Positions 28,982 through 38,012 of a stretch of 64,000 nt of DNA are shown piece after piece. Each line of letters starts with the position of its first letter. The stretch's first letter is position 1. The position numbers were made by a program, and so were the translations under genes. Below the pieces are notes generated by a model that was not told where the DNA came from, did no database searches, and was given only the letters and a program-made list of their open reading frames with translations. The stretch covers positions 372,001 through 436,000 of the forward strand of contig NZ_CP046566.1 of NCBI RefSeq assembly GCF_009740285.1, read 5' to 3'. Origin of the DNA: Phnomibacter ginsenosidimutans (GTDB lineage: Bacteria > Bacteroidota > Bacteroidia > Chitinophagales > Chitinophagaceae).

Positions 28982-29012
28982 CCAACATTGAAATACCTGA
29001 AAACTACCACAC

Positions 29013-32000
29013 ATGAAAAAATGTGTACTCCTTTTGATGATGCTGAGCTGTATATGGCGGGCTTATGCACAAGACCCCGCTTATCCTGCAGCACCTGCTG
29101 CACGGCCGCTCATCAGTGCCGCAGAATATTTTATTGATGCTGACCCTGGTGTTGGGAGTGCAACTGCCATAGCTGTATCCGCTGCTACCGATATAGCAAA
29201 TCTTGTATTTGCTGCCAATACCACTGGCTTGAGCAATGGCGTACATCGTTTGTATATTCGAACCAAAGCTGCCGATGGCCAATGGAGCATCACACAGCAA
29301 AGTGATTTTTTGTACGATTTTAATCCGGTCTATCCCGGTGCTGCACCAGCGTTACTCAACATTACTGTGGCGGAGTATTACATAGATACCGATCCGGGTT
29401 TTGGAAATGGTACTGCTATTACGATTACACCTGGCACCAATCTGTCAAACGTTACTACAACCGTTAATACTACCGGTCTGAGCAATGGTATACATCGGGT
29501 GTACATACGGGTTAAAAACAGCACTGGCCATTGGAGCCTCACCCATGTGGGTGAGTTTTTGGTGGATGCAGACCCAGCATACACTTCGGCGCCGGTAATG
29601 GTGCCTGTAAATGGGGCCGAATATTTTATCGATACCGACCCCGGCTTTGGTAATGGTACTGCCATTACACTTACTACTGGCAATGATGTAAGCAATATCA
29701 TTGCAGGTATCAACACTACTGGTTTGAGTAGTGGTGTACATCGGGTGTTTATTCGTAGTAAAAACACCAGCGGCTATTGGAGCATTGTACAGATAGGCGA
29801 ATTTGTGGTAGACAGCGATCCCGTTTATCCGGCTGCACCTGCTGCAGTGTCCAATATTGTTGCCGCCGAATATTTCATCAATACCGACCCCGGTGCAGGA
29901 AATGCAACGGCTATTCCTGTAACCGCAGCAACGGATATCAATAGCTTACTTGCCAGCATCAATACATCAACGTTGATTCCTGGTACATACGAGTTGTTCC
30001 TGCGTACAAAAAATGCGGCAGGCATATGGAGCATTACCAACCGTGCCCGCTTTGTAGTAGAAATCGTTTCCGATCCATTGTATCCGGATGCACCAGCAGC
30101 TGTGCAAAACATTAGTGCCGCTGAGTATTTCATCAATACCGACCCCGGCTTTGGCAATGGCACACCCATAACCGTAAGTGCTGCTACCCAATTGGCAGAT
30201 ATCAATGTGGCAGTAAATACCAACGGACTATTGCCAGGTACATATAAATTGGCGATTCGTACCAAGAGTACGGATGGCAAATGGAGTGTTAGTAACGTAC
30301 GTGAGTTTGTGGTAGAAATTGCCAATGATCCAGCATATCCATCTGCACCTGCAGCTTCGGCCAATATCACTGCTGCCGAATACTTTATTGATACGGATCC
30401 TGGCAATGGCAATGCAATACCTGTAACCATTGCCACAGCTGCTACCGTGCCTAATGTAAACGTAACGGTAAATACCAGCGGTTTGTCATTAGGCAAACAC
30501 CTATTTGCTTTGCGTACCCGTGATGCGGCTGGCATTTGGAGCATCCGCAACATACAATCATTTGTAGTGGGCACATTAACGGTGCAGCCCGATACTGTTC
30601 GTTTTGGCGATGTGCCGGTTACTACCAGTGTTTCACAAAACATCAGCATCGCCAACAATAGTGCCACTACGCAAACCATCAACAGCATTAGTGTTGGCGG
30701 CGCATTTGCCAGCACAGCTGTAGCACCGCTGACCATCAACAGCGGCCAATCCATTACCATTCCGGTGAGCTTTACGCCAGTGGCTGTATTACCGTATCAA
30801 AACAGAGTAACGCTGGAAACAACCGCTGGACAGTATGTGGTAGAATTGACAGGTACAGGTTTGGGTGTCATCAATGCATGGACAATAGAACCTTCTACCG
30901 GCCGCAACTATGGTACAATAGAAGTAAACAGCAACAGTACGTACAACTTTACGCTGCGCAATACCGGCAATGTAGCCATTACTTTACAATCAGTGAGCAG
31001 TAGCGATGCGGCATTCACACCCACATTCACTGCCGGCACCAGTATTGCAGCGGGAGCTACCATTACTGTTCCTGTTAGATTTACGCCCACAGCTGTAGAA
31101 ACATACAGCAGCATTCTCAAGATTAAAGCTGCCACTGGCGGCCCCGATTCTGTTACCACCACGCTTACAGGTACGGGATACATTGCAGCAACACCCCCTG
31201 TATTGCGTTTTGTGCAGGCTGCACCTTATCTCGGCACCACAGGTGTCAATCCGCCCGCTGGCCAAACAGGTACTTACACCTATAAAGTGGTGTACAGTTC
31301 TGCAGACAACAATGCACCTGCTGCCAACCAACCTCAAATAGGCATCGACCTCAACGGCGACCAGGATTTTAATGATGCAGGAGAAGGTATTTTCAGCATG
31401 ACGAAAGAGGGAAGCAGCAACGATTATGTAACGGGCGTAGTGTATAGCTATACCGCCAACTACAATAGCTATAGCAATACCATGGGCTATCGCTTCTTTG
31501 CCAAAGATGCCTTGGGCAATCAGGCTACTACGGTCAATAGCAATTACATTGCCGGCCCTGTGGTTACTTTCCAACTACTCGATCTGAAATTGTTTGCCAA
31601 TGACATCAGCTTTAGCAAAGCCAATCCTGCGCCGGGCGAATCGTTTGTGGTAACAGCGAAGATTACCAACAACAGCGCCTTTACCAGCAGCAATGTACCG
31701 GTGTATTTCTACAGAGATACCATTGTGTTGGACAGCGCTATTATTCCTACAGTCAGCCCGTATAGCATCAGCACGGTTACCAAAACCATGTCATTTGCAG
31801 TGGATGGTTTCTATCCCATCAAAGTTTGGGCCGATCCTAATCATATGTTGAATGAAACAAATGTGCTGAACAACTATGCCATACGTCCGGTGATTGTAGG
31901 CAGACCCATTTTGCCCGGAGGTATTACCGTTACTTCAACGGCGCAATTGCAGACCTGCCCGTTGCGGTTAATCATTAGTGGCAACGCTGTGTATTTCGGA

Positions 32001-35000
32001 ACTAGTATCGCCACCAATGTAGCCGGTGCAGAAGTAACCATCAACACAGGTACCGGGCTGTATATCACTACTACCGATGCCAATGGCAACTATCGTTTGG
32101 TGATAGAAAACCCTGCTTGTGGAGGCACCTTGCAATACACTGTGAGTGTAACAGACTTTACATTTACGAGCAGCTTGTTTACAGGAGCCATTGCTATTGC
32201 CTGCCCTGCACCCAATGCCTGTGTGCCGCCGCCATCATCAGGTGGTGTGCAAGCCAGCTTTGTAGCTACCGGCAATCCTTGCGCCAATACCGTAGGCAAT
32301 ACTGTGCAGGCAAATGTTACCGTCACCTATCGGTCGAGAGATTTGTCGAACTTCTGGAACAGCCAGGACCGCATTTTCAAAGACACCATTAAAGTATTCC
32401 TCGATGGTGTGTTGATTGATACTTATTTCAGTTATGAAGATCCCATTTTCGGAGCCACAGCAGTACCGGGCGAAGTGAAAACCATTCCGGTAAATGTGCC
32501 CCTGTCTTCAGCAGGTACACATGTGGTAACTGTGGTGCACAATTACGTGTACAATGAGTACTTCCAAATTGAATCGCCATTCTATCGGGGTGAGATGAAG
32601 CCTATCAGCAACACCACAACTACCAGTGTGTTTGTGGCGCCCAACCTGCCTGATTTAACCATTGGCAATTTCCGTCAAACCAGTTACAGAACCTTTGCGT
32701 TCGACGACATCAACAACAACTGTGCAGATGCGGGTTCGCATGTGGTAAGGGTGCTGGATGTAACCGGAACGCCGCAACTGTTGCAGGAAATTACCGTGGC
32801 TTCATTGCTCAAACGCAGCAGCAGAAATATTGTGTACAGTGGTCCTTTACTTTCTGTTGGTACACACCGCATCCGTATTGTAACAGATACTTTAGGAACA
32901 GTGACTGAAGAGCTTGAAACAAATAACGTGTTTGAAGTTACGATTGTAGTTCCTGCAACTGATATCAGTGTTACCAATGTAGAACCGGCTACTACTGCGT
33001 TGAACCCAGGCACACAGGTTCGCTTCAAAGCCACACTGAAAAACACAGGTATTGCTGGTGGCGCATTTGCAGTTCGCTTTACAGCTGGCGGTACGGCTAT
33101 CGGCAATGATATTGCTGTAGCAGGCATAGGTGAAAATACCGAAATCGTGGTGACATCCGATTTGTTTACCGTGACCACAGCGGATAAAGATTGTCCCATA
33201 GATATCAACGTGATTGCTGATATCAACAATGCTATCATAGAAAGCACAAAAGCCAACAACAGCAAGCTGGTGAAGCTGGGTAGTGATATCAATCCTACGC
33301 AAAAACCAAGTGAGTTTGGCAGCGCCGGCAATCCCAGTAGGGTAAGGGTGAATCAAAGCAAAACCTTCAATGCGTACATACGCAATGTGGGCAACAGGGA
33401 CATCAGCAATGTGCCGGTGATGTTTGTATACAACAATGTGAAGATTGGTGAAGCCATTATCCCAAGCATTAAAGCGGGAGAATTCTTCCCGGCCGTGGCT
33501 ACGTTTACCTACAGCTTCAACACGGTGGGCAATGCCATTGTACGGGTGGTAACAGATTCTGCCAATCTCATTTGCGAAGCAGACGAAGCCAACAACAGCA
33601 GTAACTTCTATGTATTGGTGACAGATGTAAAAGAAGACCTTGAAGTCTTGTCGCAATACATTTCACCAACAGCATTGAACCCCAATCCGGGTCAGCAGAT
33701 TTCGCTGGTGGGTACGGTGAAGAATGTGGGCAATCGTACATCAGCGGCTTCTGTGTTGCGTTTCTATGTCGACAATATTCAGTTGGGCAATGACATTCCT
33801 TTCAATGCATTGCTGCCCGGTCAGGATACGACTGTTGCCGCTTCGGCGCAATATTCATCCCTCATTGCCGGTGTAAAAATCATGAAGATTGTAGCCGATC
33901 CGCAGAATGTAGTGAGTGAAGAAAACGAAACCAACAACGAAGCTACCCGTGCAATGATTGTAGGCGACGCACCAGATATGGCGGTGATGGGCTTGCGGCC
34001 GTTGCGCTTCAATCCATCGGGCTTCAAAGCTGGCGATAGTGTGCTGGTAAGCCTGACCGTACAGAACAAAGGCGCACAGCCCGGCAGTGCCTGGGTACGC
34101 TATACCATACTCGATGCCGGCGATGCTGTTGTGGCCATTGACAGTGTATTCTTCTCGTTGAACAACGGCGCCAATATGCAGGTGAGCAAGAAGCTGTTGT
34201 TTGAAGAAACGAGTGGTACTGTGATAGCAGAAATCGTTAACTGCAGCCCTGTTGAATTTGATGTGTTGAACAACAGTGCAACGTTGCCATTCAGCACCAT
34301 TGGTAGTGCCAGCAGCAACCTCACAGTGAATGGCAATCTGGACATGCGGATGGCATTGCCTGATGATGTGCCTGGTTGGATTGGTGGCAAATTGTTGCTC
34401 GGCGATTTTGACCTCACAGTGAATGGTGATATCCTGAATGCAGATACAGCGCATTTCATTGTCACAAACGGCACCGGACGTTTACGCATCAACAACAACA
34501 AGTCCAGCAATGTATTCCCTGTGGGTACCAGCATTGGTAGCAGCAACTTTGTAAAAATCAGCAACGCTGGTGTGCAAGACAATTTCAATGTACGTGTATT
34601 GCCTTACGTGCTGCGCAATGGTACCAGTGGCGATACCATCATCAACGGCAGTGTAAACCGCACCTGGCTGATAGAAGAGCAAGTGCCCGGTGGCAGCAAT
34701 GCAACCATAGAAATGTTCTGGTTTGCGCCGCATGAACTGAGCGGCTTCGATCGTAGCCAAAGTCGCACAGCACACTACACGGCGGGCAACTGGCAGCTTG
34801 GTACAGCAGGCATTGCCGGCACCGATTCTGTAGTGGGCCGTTACAGCAAGTCTCAGGCAGGCTACAGCAGCTTCAGTCCGTTTACGGTGAGCAATGGTTT
34901 TGGTGGCGGCTTGCCTGTTACCTGGTTGTCGTTCAAAGCCAGCTTGCTCAATGGCGAAAGCCATTTGCAATGGACTACCGCCAGTGAAACCAACAACAGT

Positions 35001-35453
35001 CATTTTGTAGTAGAACACAGCCGCGATGGCCAGGTATTTACAGCTTTGCAACAGCTGCCAGCAGCAGGCAATAGCACTGTATCACGTACATACAGTTATG
35101 TTCACCAGCAACCAACAGAAGGAGCTAATTACTATCGTATTAAACAAGTAGACAGTGACGGCTCATTTACTTACTCAGCAGTGCAAATGTTGCAGGTACA
35201 ACCGGCTGCATTGGTGGCCAGCATTGCGCCCAATCCTGTGGCGGGTATGCTTACGCTTCGCTTGTCGAAAGCGTATAGTAAGCCGCTGCAATACACAGTA
35301 GTCAGCAGTACAGGCTCCGTGCTCATGCAAGGCAGTTTGGCAGCAGGCAGCAACCAGCTCTCATTGCAGGTAGCACATTTGCCGCAAGGCATGTACAAGC
35401 TGGTTTTGCTGGCGCCGGAAGAAAGAAAAACACTCAGCTTCTTGAAGCAATAA
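29013..35453 (+). CDS. Giant T9SS surface protein with six N-terminal repeats, Ig-like and CARDB domains
   Basis: The protein is 2146 residues. A signal peptide (MKKCVLLLMMLSCIWRAYAQ) is followed by six tandem units of 82-85 residues (~37-520), each with AEYFIDTDPGFGNG-like and GxHxxxxRxxxxxGxWS motifs. Two ASPM/Hydin-like Ig domains follow (~525-725: VRFGDVPV, IPVSFTPV, and a second set). Then come several CARDB/Ig-like domains (~850-960, ~1310-1770; each ends near ETNNE, EANNS or KANNS). The C-terminus (VASIAPNPVAGMLTLRL to SFLKQ) is a T9SS type A sorting domain, so the protein is carried across the outer membrane and attached or released. No catalytic motif was seen; a structural or adhesive role is likely. 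It is followed by a UUCG-loop terminator. Confidence 0.88.
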   Translation: MKKCVLLLMMLSCIWRAYAQDPAYPAAPAARPLISAAEYFIDADPGVGSATAIAVSAATDIANLVFAANTTGLSNGVHRLYIRTKAADGQWSITQQSDFLYDFNPVYPGAAPALLNITVAEYYIDTDPGFGNGTAITITPGTNLSNVTTTVNTTGLSNGIHRVYIRVKNSTGHWSLTHVGEFLVDADPAYTSAPVMVPVNGAEYFIDTDPGFGNGTAITLTTGNDVSNIIAGINTTGLSSGVHRVFIRSKNTSGYWSIVQIGEFVVDSDPVYPAAPAAVSNIVAAEYFINTDPGAGNATAIPVTAATDINSLLASINTSTLIPGTYELFLRTKNAAGIWSITNRARFVVEIVSDPLYPDAPAAVQNISAAEYFINTDPGFGNGTPITVSAATQLADINVAVNTNGLLPGTYKLAIRTKSTDGKWSVSNVREFVVEIANDPAYPSAPAASANITAAEYFIDTDPGNGNAIPVTIATAATVPNVNVTVNTSGLSLGKHLFALRTRDAAGIWSIRNIQSFVVGTLTVQPDTVRFGDVPVTTSVSQNISIANNSATTQTINSISVGGAFASTAVAPLTINSGQSITIPVSFTPVAVLPYQNRVTLETTAGQYVVELTGTGLGVINAWTIEPSTGRNYGTIEVNSNSTYNFTLRNTGNVAITLQSVSSSDAAFTPTFTAGTSIAAGATITVPVRFTPTAVETYSSILKIKAATGGPDSVTTTLTGTGYIAATPPVLRFVQAAPYLGTTGVNPPAGQTGTYTYKVVYSSADNNAPAANQPQIGIDLNGDQDFNDAGEGIFSMTKEGSSNDYVTGVVYSYTANYNSYSNTMGYRFFAKDALGNQATTVNSNYIAGPVVTFQLLDLKLFANDISFSKANPAPGESFVVTAKITNNSAFTSSNVPVYFYRDTIVLDSAIIPTVSPYSISTVTKTMSFAVDGFYPIKVWADPNHMLNETNVLNNYAIRPVIVGRPILPGGITVTSTAQLQTCPLRLIISGNAVYFGTSIATNVAGAEVTINTGTGLYITTTDANGNYRLVIENPACGGTLQYTVSVTDFTFTSSLFTGAIAIACPAPNACVPPPSSGGVQASFVATGNPCANTVGNTVQANVTVTYRSRDLSNFWNSQDRIFKDTIKVFLDGVLIDTYFSYEDPIFGATAVPGEVKTIPVNVPLSSAGTHVVTVVHNYVYNEYFQIESPFYRGEMKPISNTTTTSVFVAPNLPDLTIGNFRQTSYRTFAFDDINNNCADAGSHVVRVLDVTGTPQLLQEITVASLLKRSSRNIVYSGPLLSVGTHRIRIVTDTLGTVTEELETNNVFEVTIVVPATDISVTNVEPATTALNPGTQVRFKATLKNTGIAGGAFAVRFTAGGTAIGNDIAVAGIGENTEIVVTSDLFTVTTADKDCPIDINVIADINNAIIESTKANNSKLVKLGSDINPTQKPSEFGSAGNPSRVRVNQSKTFNAYIRNVGNRDISNVPVMFVYNNVKIGEAIIPSIKAGEFFPAVATFTYSFNTVGNAIVRVVTDSANLICEADEANNSSNFYVLVTDVKEDLEVLSQYISPTALNPNPGQQISLVGTVKNVGNRTSAASVLRFYVDNIQLGNDIPFNALLPGQDTTVAASAQYSSLIAGVKIMKIVADPQNVVSEENETNNEATRAMIVGDAPDMAVMGLRPLRFNPSGFKAGDSVLVSLTVQNKGAQPGSAWVRYTILDAGDAVVAIDSVFFSLNNGANMQVSKKLLFEETSGTVIAEIVNCSPVEFDVLNNSATLPFSTIGSASSNLTVNGNLDMRMALPDDVPGWIGGKLLLGDFDLTVNGDILNADTAHFIVTNGTGRLRINNNKSSNVFPVGTSIGSSNFVKISNAGVQDNFNVRVLPYVLRNGTSGDTIINGSVNRTWLIEEQVPGGSNATIEMFWFAPHELSGFDRSQSRTAHYTAGNWQLGTAGIAGTDSVVGRYSKSQAGYSSFSPFTVSNGFGGGLPVTWLSFKASLLNGESHLQWTTASETNNSHFVVEHSRDGQVFTALQQLPAAGNSTVSRTYSYVHQQPTEGANYYRIKQVDSDGSFTYSAVQMLQVQPAALVASIAPNPVAGMLTLRLSKAYSKPLQYTVVSSTGSVLMQGSLAAGSNQLSLQVAHLPQGMYKLVLLAPEERKTLSFLKQ
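29121..30570 (+). repeat. Six tandem coding repeats of ~250 nt
   Basis: Units begin at 29121, 29370, 29616, 29865, 30120 and 30375 (spacing 249, 246, 249, 255, 255 nt). Each encodes AEYxIxTDPGxGN at the start and a WSI/WSV...F-V end. The nucleotide sequences have diverged, so this is a protein-level repeat kept by selection rather than a fresh duplication. Confidence 0.85.
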
Positions 35454-35467
35454 AACAAAAATTGTAA

Positions 35468-35502
35468 GCAAGGGTAGACTTCGGTTTACCCTTGCTGTTT
35501 TT
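35468..35502. terminator. UUCG-loop terminator between converging genes
   Basis: A 12-bp stem (35468-35479 with 35484-35495, one G-T pair) is closed by C-TTCG-G, the very stable UUCG tetraloop, and followed by GTTTTTC. It serves the giant T9SS gene on the plus strand and overlaps the 3' end of the zinc-ribbon gene. Confidence 0.82.
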
Positions 35503-35863
35503 CTACCCTTTTTACAACCAGCACCCAATCGCCTTCCAACGACAGGTAGCCATACTCGTAGCAAAAGCAATACACATTGCCTTTTTTGTTGCTGTACTGG
35601 TGGGTGAAATATTGAAAATTGAAACCCGCATCCACCAGCTTTTGCCTCGGGCATTTGCCCAGCTCTTCGCCGGCAGGTATCAGGCGTTCGAGTATGCGGC
35701 GGTTGCTGCGCAGCACGGCATTTATTTTTTTGATGACAGCCGTGTCTTCCGCCTTTAGTTGGTTGTTGTATTGGGTGCGGCAGTAGTCGTCGCAAAATTT
35801 TTTGTCGATGCGCCCCTTGATGGGCTTGCCGCAGCTAAGGCATTGTTTAAGTGTGGGTTGCAT
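35486..35863 (-). CDS. Conserved zinc-ribbon hypothetical protein
   Basis: The 125-residue protein opens with a treble-clef/zinc-ribbon: CLSCGKPIKG and FCDDYCRTQYNN (CxxC...CxxxC). A basic helical middle (VIKKINAVLRSNRRILERL) and a C-terminal beta part (NVYCFCYEYGYLSLEGDWVL) follow. Similar proteins are widespread in Bacteroidota without known function; nucleic-acid binding is a reasonable guess from the ribbon and basic helix. The start at 35863 gives MQPTLKQC, two residues ahead of the first Cys pair region. The last bases overlap the terminator of the opposite gene. Confidence 0.75.
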   Translation of the reverse strand: MQPTLKQCLSCGKPIKGRIDKKFCDDYCRTQYNNQLKAEDTAVIKKINAVLRSNRRILERLIPAGEELGKCPRQKLVDAGFNFQYFTHQYSNKKGNVYCFCYEYGYLSLEGDWVLVVKRVEKQQG

Positions 35864-35890
35864 GCTTCAAAATAGTAAAAAAAATCCGTG

Positions 35891-35940
35891 TACACACGGG
35901 TATACACGGATACATACGGAAGTAAACGGATAAATGCCGA
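35891..35940. repeat. 10-bp-periodic degenerate tandem repeat upstream of ssb
   Basis: Five 10-nt units follow without gaps: TACACACGGG, TATACACGGA, TACATACGGA, AGTAAACGGA and a weak TAAATGCCGA. The ACGGA core returns every helical turn. It lies ~100 nt upstream of the SSB start. A role in protein binding is possible but unproven. Confidence 0.6.
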
Positions 35941-36035
35941 CTTGGGTTTGGCGGCGGTTACAGTTTTGCATTGTCAACGCTGCAACAACAGCAGTAGCAA
36001 AACAAAAACATTCATCACACAAAAACTGAACCGTT

Positions 36036-36377
36036 ATGAACGCAATGAAGAACAGAGTACAACTGATTGGCAACCTGGGAAAAGATCCGGAAGTAAGAGC
36101 CATTGACAATGGCAACAAAATGGCCCGCATGAGCATTGCTACCAGCGAAACCTATCAAAACAACAAGGGCGAAAAAGTAACCGATACCCAATGGCACACA
36201 GTAGTGGCTTGGGGCAAAACGGCGGAGCTGGTTGAAAAGTTGCTGACCAAGGGTAGCGAAGTAGCGTTGGAAGGCAAATTGGTCAACAGAAGCTATACCG
36301 ATAAAGACGGACAGAAAAAATTCATTACCGAAGTGGTGGCGCAAGAGTTTTTGCTGCTCACCAAAAAAACGGCCTGA
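36036..36377 (+). CDS. Single-stranded DNA-binding protein (short paralog)
   Basis: The 113 residues form one OB fold: NRVQLIGNLGKDPEVR, MARMSIATSETYQN, DTQWHTVVAWGKTAELVEKL and GSEVALEGKLVNRSYTDKDG. The conserved Trp residues for ssDNA stacking are present. It lacks the long disordered tail and acidic tip through which typical SSB recruits repair proteins, so it may be a specialised or stress-linked form. A second SSB is encoded at 51628-52068. A terminator follows within 50 nt; no partner gene is adjacent. Confidence 0.93.
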   Translation: MNAMKNRVQLIGNLGKDPEVRAIDNGNKMARMSIATSETYQNNKGEKVTDTQWHTVVAWGKTAELVEKLLTKGSEVALEGKLVNRSYTDKDGQKKFITEVVAQEFLLLTKKTA

Positions 36378-36426
36378 TACCACCCTGCCGTCATCTTTTA
36401 CCACCTACACCCTTAGGCCGCTGCAG

Positions 36427-36455
36427 CGCCGTTCCGTATCGGAGCGGCGTTTTTT
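36427..36455 (+). terminator. Rho-independent terminator after ssb
   Basis: CGCCGTTCCG (36427-36436) pairs with CGGAGCGGCG (36440-36449) with one G-T pair and a 3-nt loop, followed by six T. Confidence 0.85.
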
Positions 36456-36489
36456 GCCATTGTTGATTGGTGGGCAGCAATGACAAGAG

Positions 36490-37679
36490 TTAAATACATT
36501 TTTTAAAGTTACTAGCAAAAAATGCTTCAAATTCTGCAGGGCTTTTACCAGAGTATTCTTTATAGATGGCACGTACATATTCCTTAAATTCCTTTTCACT
36601 CGCAATTTGTACAACCGAATTTTCGGTAAGTTTCAATAGTGCAAATTCGCAAACCTCATTGTATCGTTTTTGTATAAAAAGGCGTTTCATTTTTAAATCA
36701 TAGCAAACACCACGTTGGTAAAGCACTGTCTCATCTGCTCGCAATTGAGTATTTAGGTTTTCAAAATAGTAATCGAGAAATTCATCAAGCTTTGCATATT
36801 GCTTTGTAAAAAGCCAATGTTGAGCCAAGTATGCCATCCCTTTTATATAATCTCTTTGTCTGTTGCACGACTCCGCTTTTTTTATCTCCCTTATGATAGA
36901 ATCCTCTGCACTTCTGAAACTAATCCTTTCAATTAATGGTTCGTTTGGATATCTTTTACCATAAAGCTGAATGAAGGATGCTGCTTTCGTTAGTTGCTTT
37001 TGCATAGTGCAAATTCGAATCAGGGCTCGAATAGATTGATACGGATAATAATTGAAAGCCAATAGAGATTCATAAGTATTTATGGCCTTTTCATACTCTC
37101 CCAAGGTCTCATAAGCATTGGCTTTTATAAATTCCAATCGCAATGGCTCACCTTTAACTGCATTCAAAGTCGCATTTGAAGAGTCAATTATAGTAAGCGC
37201 AAGCTGTTTACTGGGCTTTTCTAAGTTCCGTAAGTATAAAAATTCTATATAATGCAAATTCACAGGAGAATTTTCATCTTCATACCCAACGACTTGGAGA
37301 CTGGACAAAAAACTAGCTGGCAAATTTTGTAAAGCCTCTTCATATCTATAAACCAGATAATTCATTTTGAGGTCTTTTCTATTTTCGGGCTCTATGCCAG
37401 AATAGACACTGTAGGTCAAGGTATCCATTGGAAATTTTTTCAAGAAATACAAAGCACTGTCAAGCTCAGATTTATTGATGTATTGAATGATTAAACTAAA
37501 AGTGTCTTTTGTTGCATAATTGTCTTGAATACCCAAAATAGATTTAGTATTGGTTTGCAGGAAAGCTGTAGAACTGTCATTGATTGAGAGTATTCGTTTT
37601 TTCGATGACTCTTGGTTATGACAATGAACATTAATCACCCCAAAAAGAGGAGTAAATAATGGATTTTACTATACATCAT
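36490..37679 (-). CDS. TPR-like putative lipoprotein, AT-rich (start region frameshifted)
   Basis: The open part (up to 37638) starts with a doubtful GTG. Adding one base to the run CCCC at 37638-37641 joins it to an upstream frame beginning at 37679 (MMYSKIHYLLLFLG) and gives LLLFLGVINVHCHNQ, a signal peptide with a Cys at a lipobox-like place. This is inference, but the match of a signal peptide to the exact position is unlikely by chance. The remaining ~380 residues are helical and contain TPR-like pairs (e.g. KANAYETLGEYEKAINTYES). No named family was recognised. Base composition is clearly more AT-rich than its neighbours, which suggests recent transfer. Confidence 0.65.
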
Positions 37680-37977
37680 TTCTAAATGGAAATATTACTA
37701 ATGGTAAATTCAATACTCTAATTTAAGGACAGCGATTTTTTATTCTGTTATTAAGTTACCGAGCAACAATGTTATAAGGGGAGGATACGGAAACAGTACT
37801 GCACAGAGGTAGGAGCAGGCCCGGCCATCCCGATGGCTATCGGGAGCCCGGAGGGATCGTGTTGGTCTTGTCCCGATAGCTATCGGGATTTTTGGTCCTT
37901 TTTGTATCAAGACAAAAAGGACATGCAATAGGAACACTGCAATACTCTGCTGGCGATGATGAAATGGCACCTCGCCA
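37680..37977. other. Non-coding, palindrome-rich stretch
   Basis: There is no credible gene between 37680 and 38012. The stretch holds an imperfect TCCCGAT...ATCGGGA hairpin (37828-37845), a perfect 18-nt palindrome TCCCGATAGCTATCGGGA (37871-37888) followed by five T, and an 11-bp hairpin GTCCTTTTTGT (37895-37905 with 37912-37922). A REP-like unit follows at 37978. Confidence 0.6.
37828..37922. repeat. Cluster of three palindromes (dispersed-repeat-like)
   Basis: Two copies of a TCCCGATnGCTATCGGGA palindrome lie 43 nt apart, followed by an 11-bp hairpin. The two copies are near-identical, which implies a repeated element rather than independent terminators. No transposase gene is nearby. Confidence 0.6.
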
Positions 37978-37999
37978 TTGTTGGTCGCCAGACCAACAA
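37978..37999 (+). repeat. REP-like palindrome, copy 1
   Basis: TTGTTGGTC-GCCA-GACCAACAA. It ends 14 nt before the stop of the beta-barrel gene. The second copy at 38816-38837 is the same sequence inverted, with one loop difference. Confidence 0.65.
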
Positions 38000-38012
38000 T
38001 GCTTAATAACCT

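Noticed and set aside
29121-30590. Repeats that could suggest a CRISPR array
   Set aside because: The units are ~250 nt, coding and in frame, not short repeats with unique spacers; no cas genes are present.
32684-34588. Long antisense frames under the giant T9SS protein
   Set aside because: They arise from the repeated codon pattern (Ala/Val/Thr-rich) of the sense gene and have no motifs.
37740-37970. 76-residue minus-strand open frame in the palindrome-rich gap
   Set aside because: It runs through hairpins and has no start context or homology; the region is treated as non-coding.
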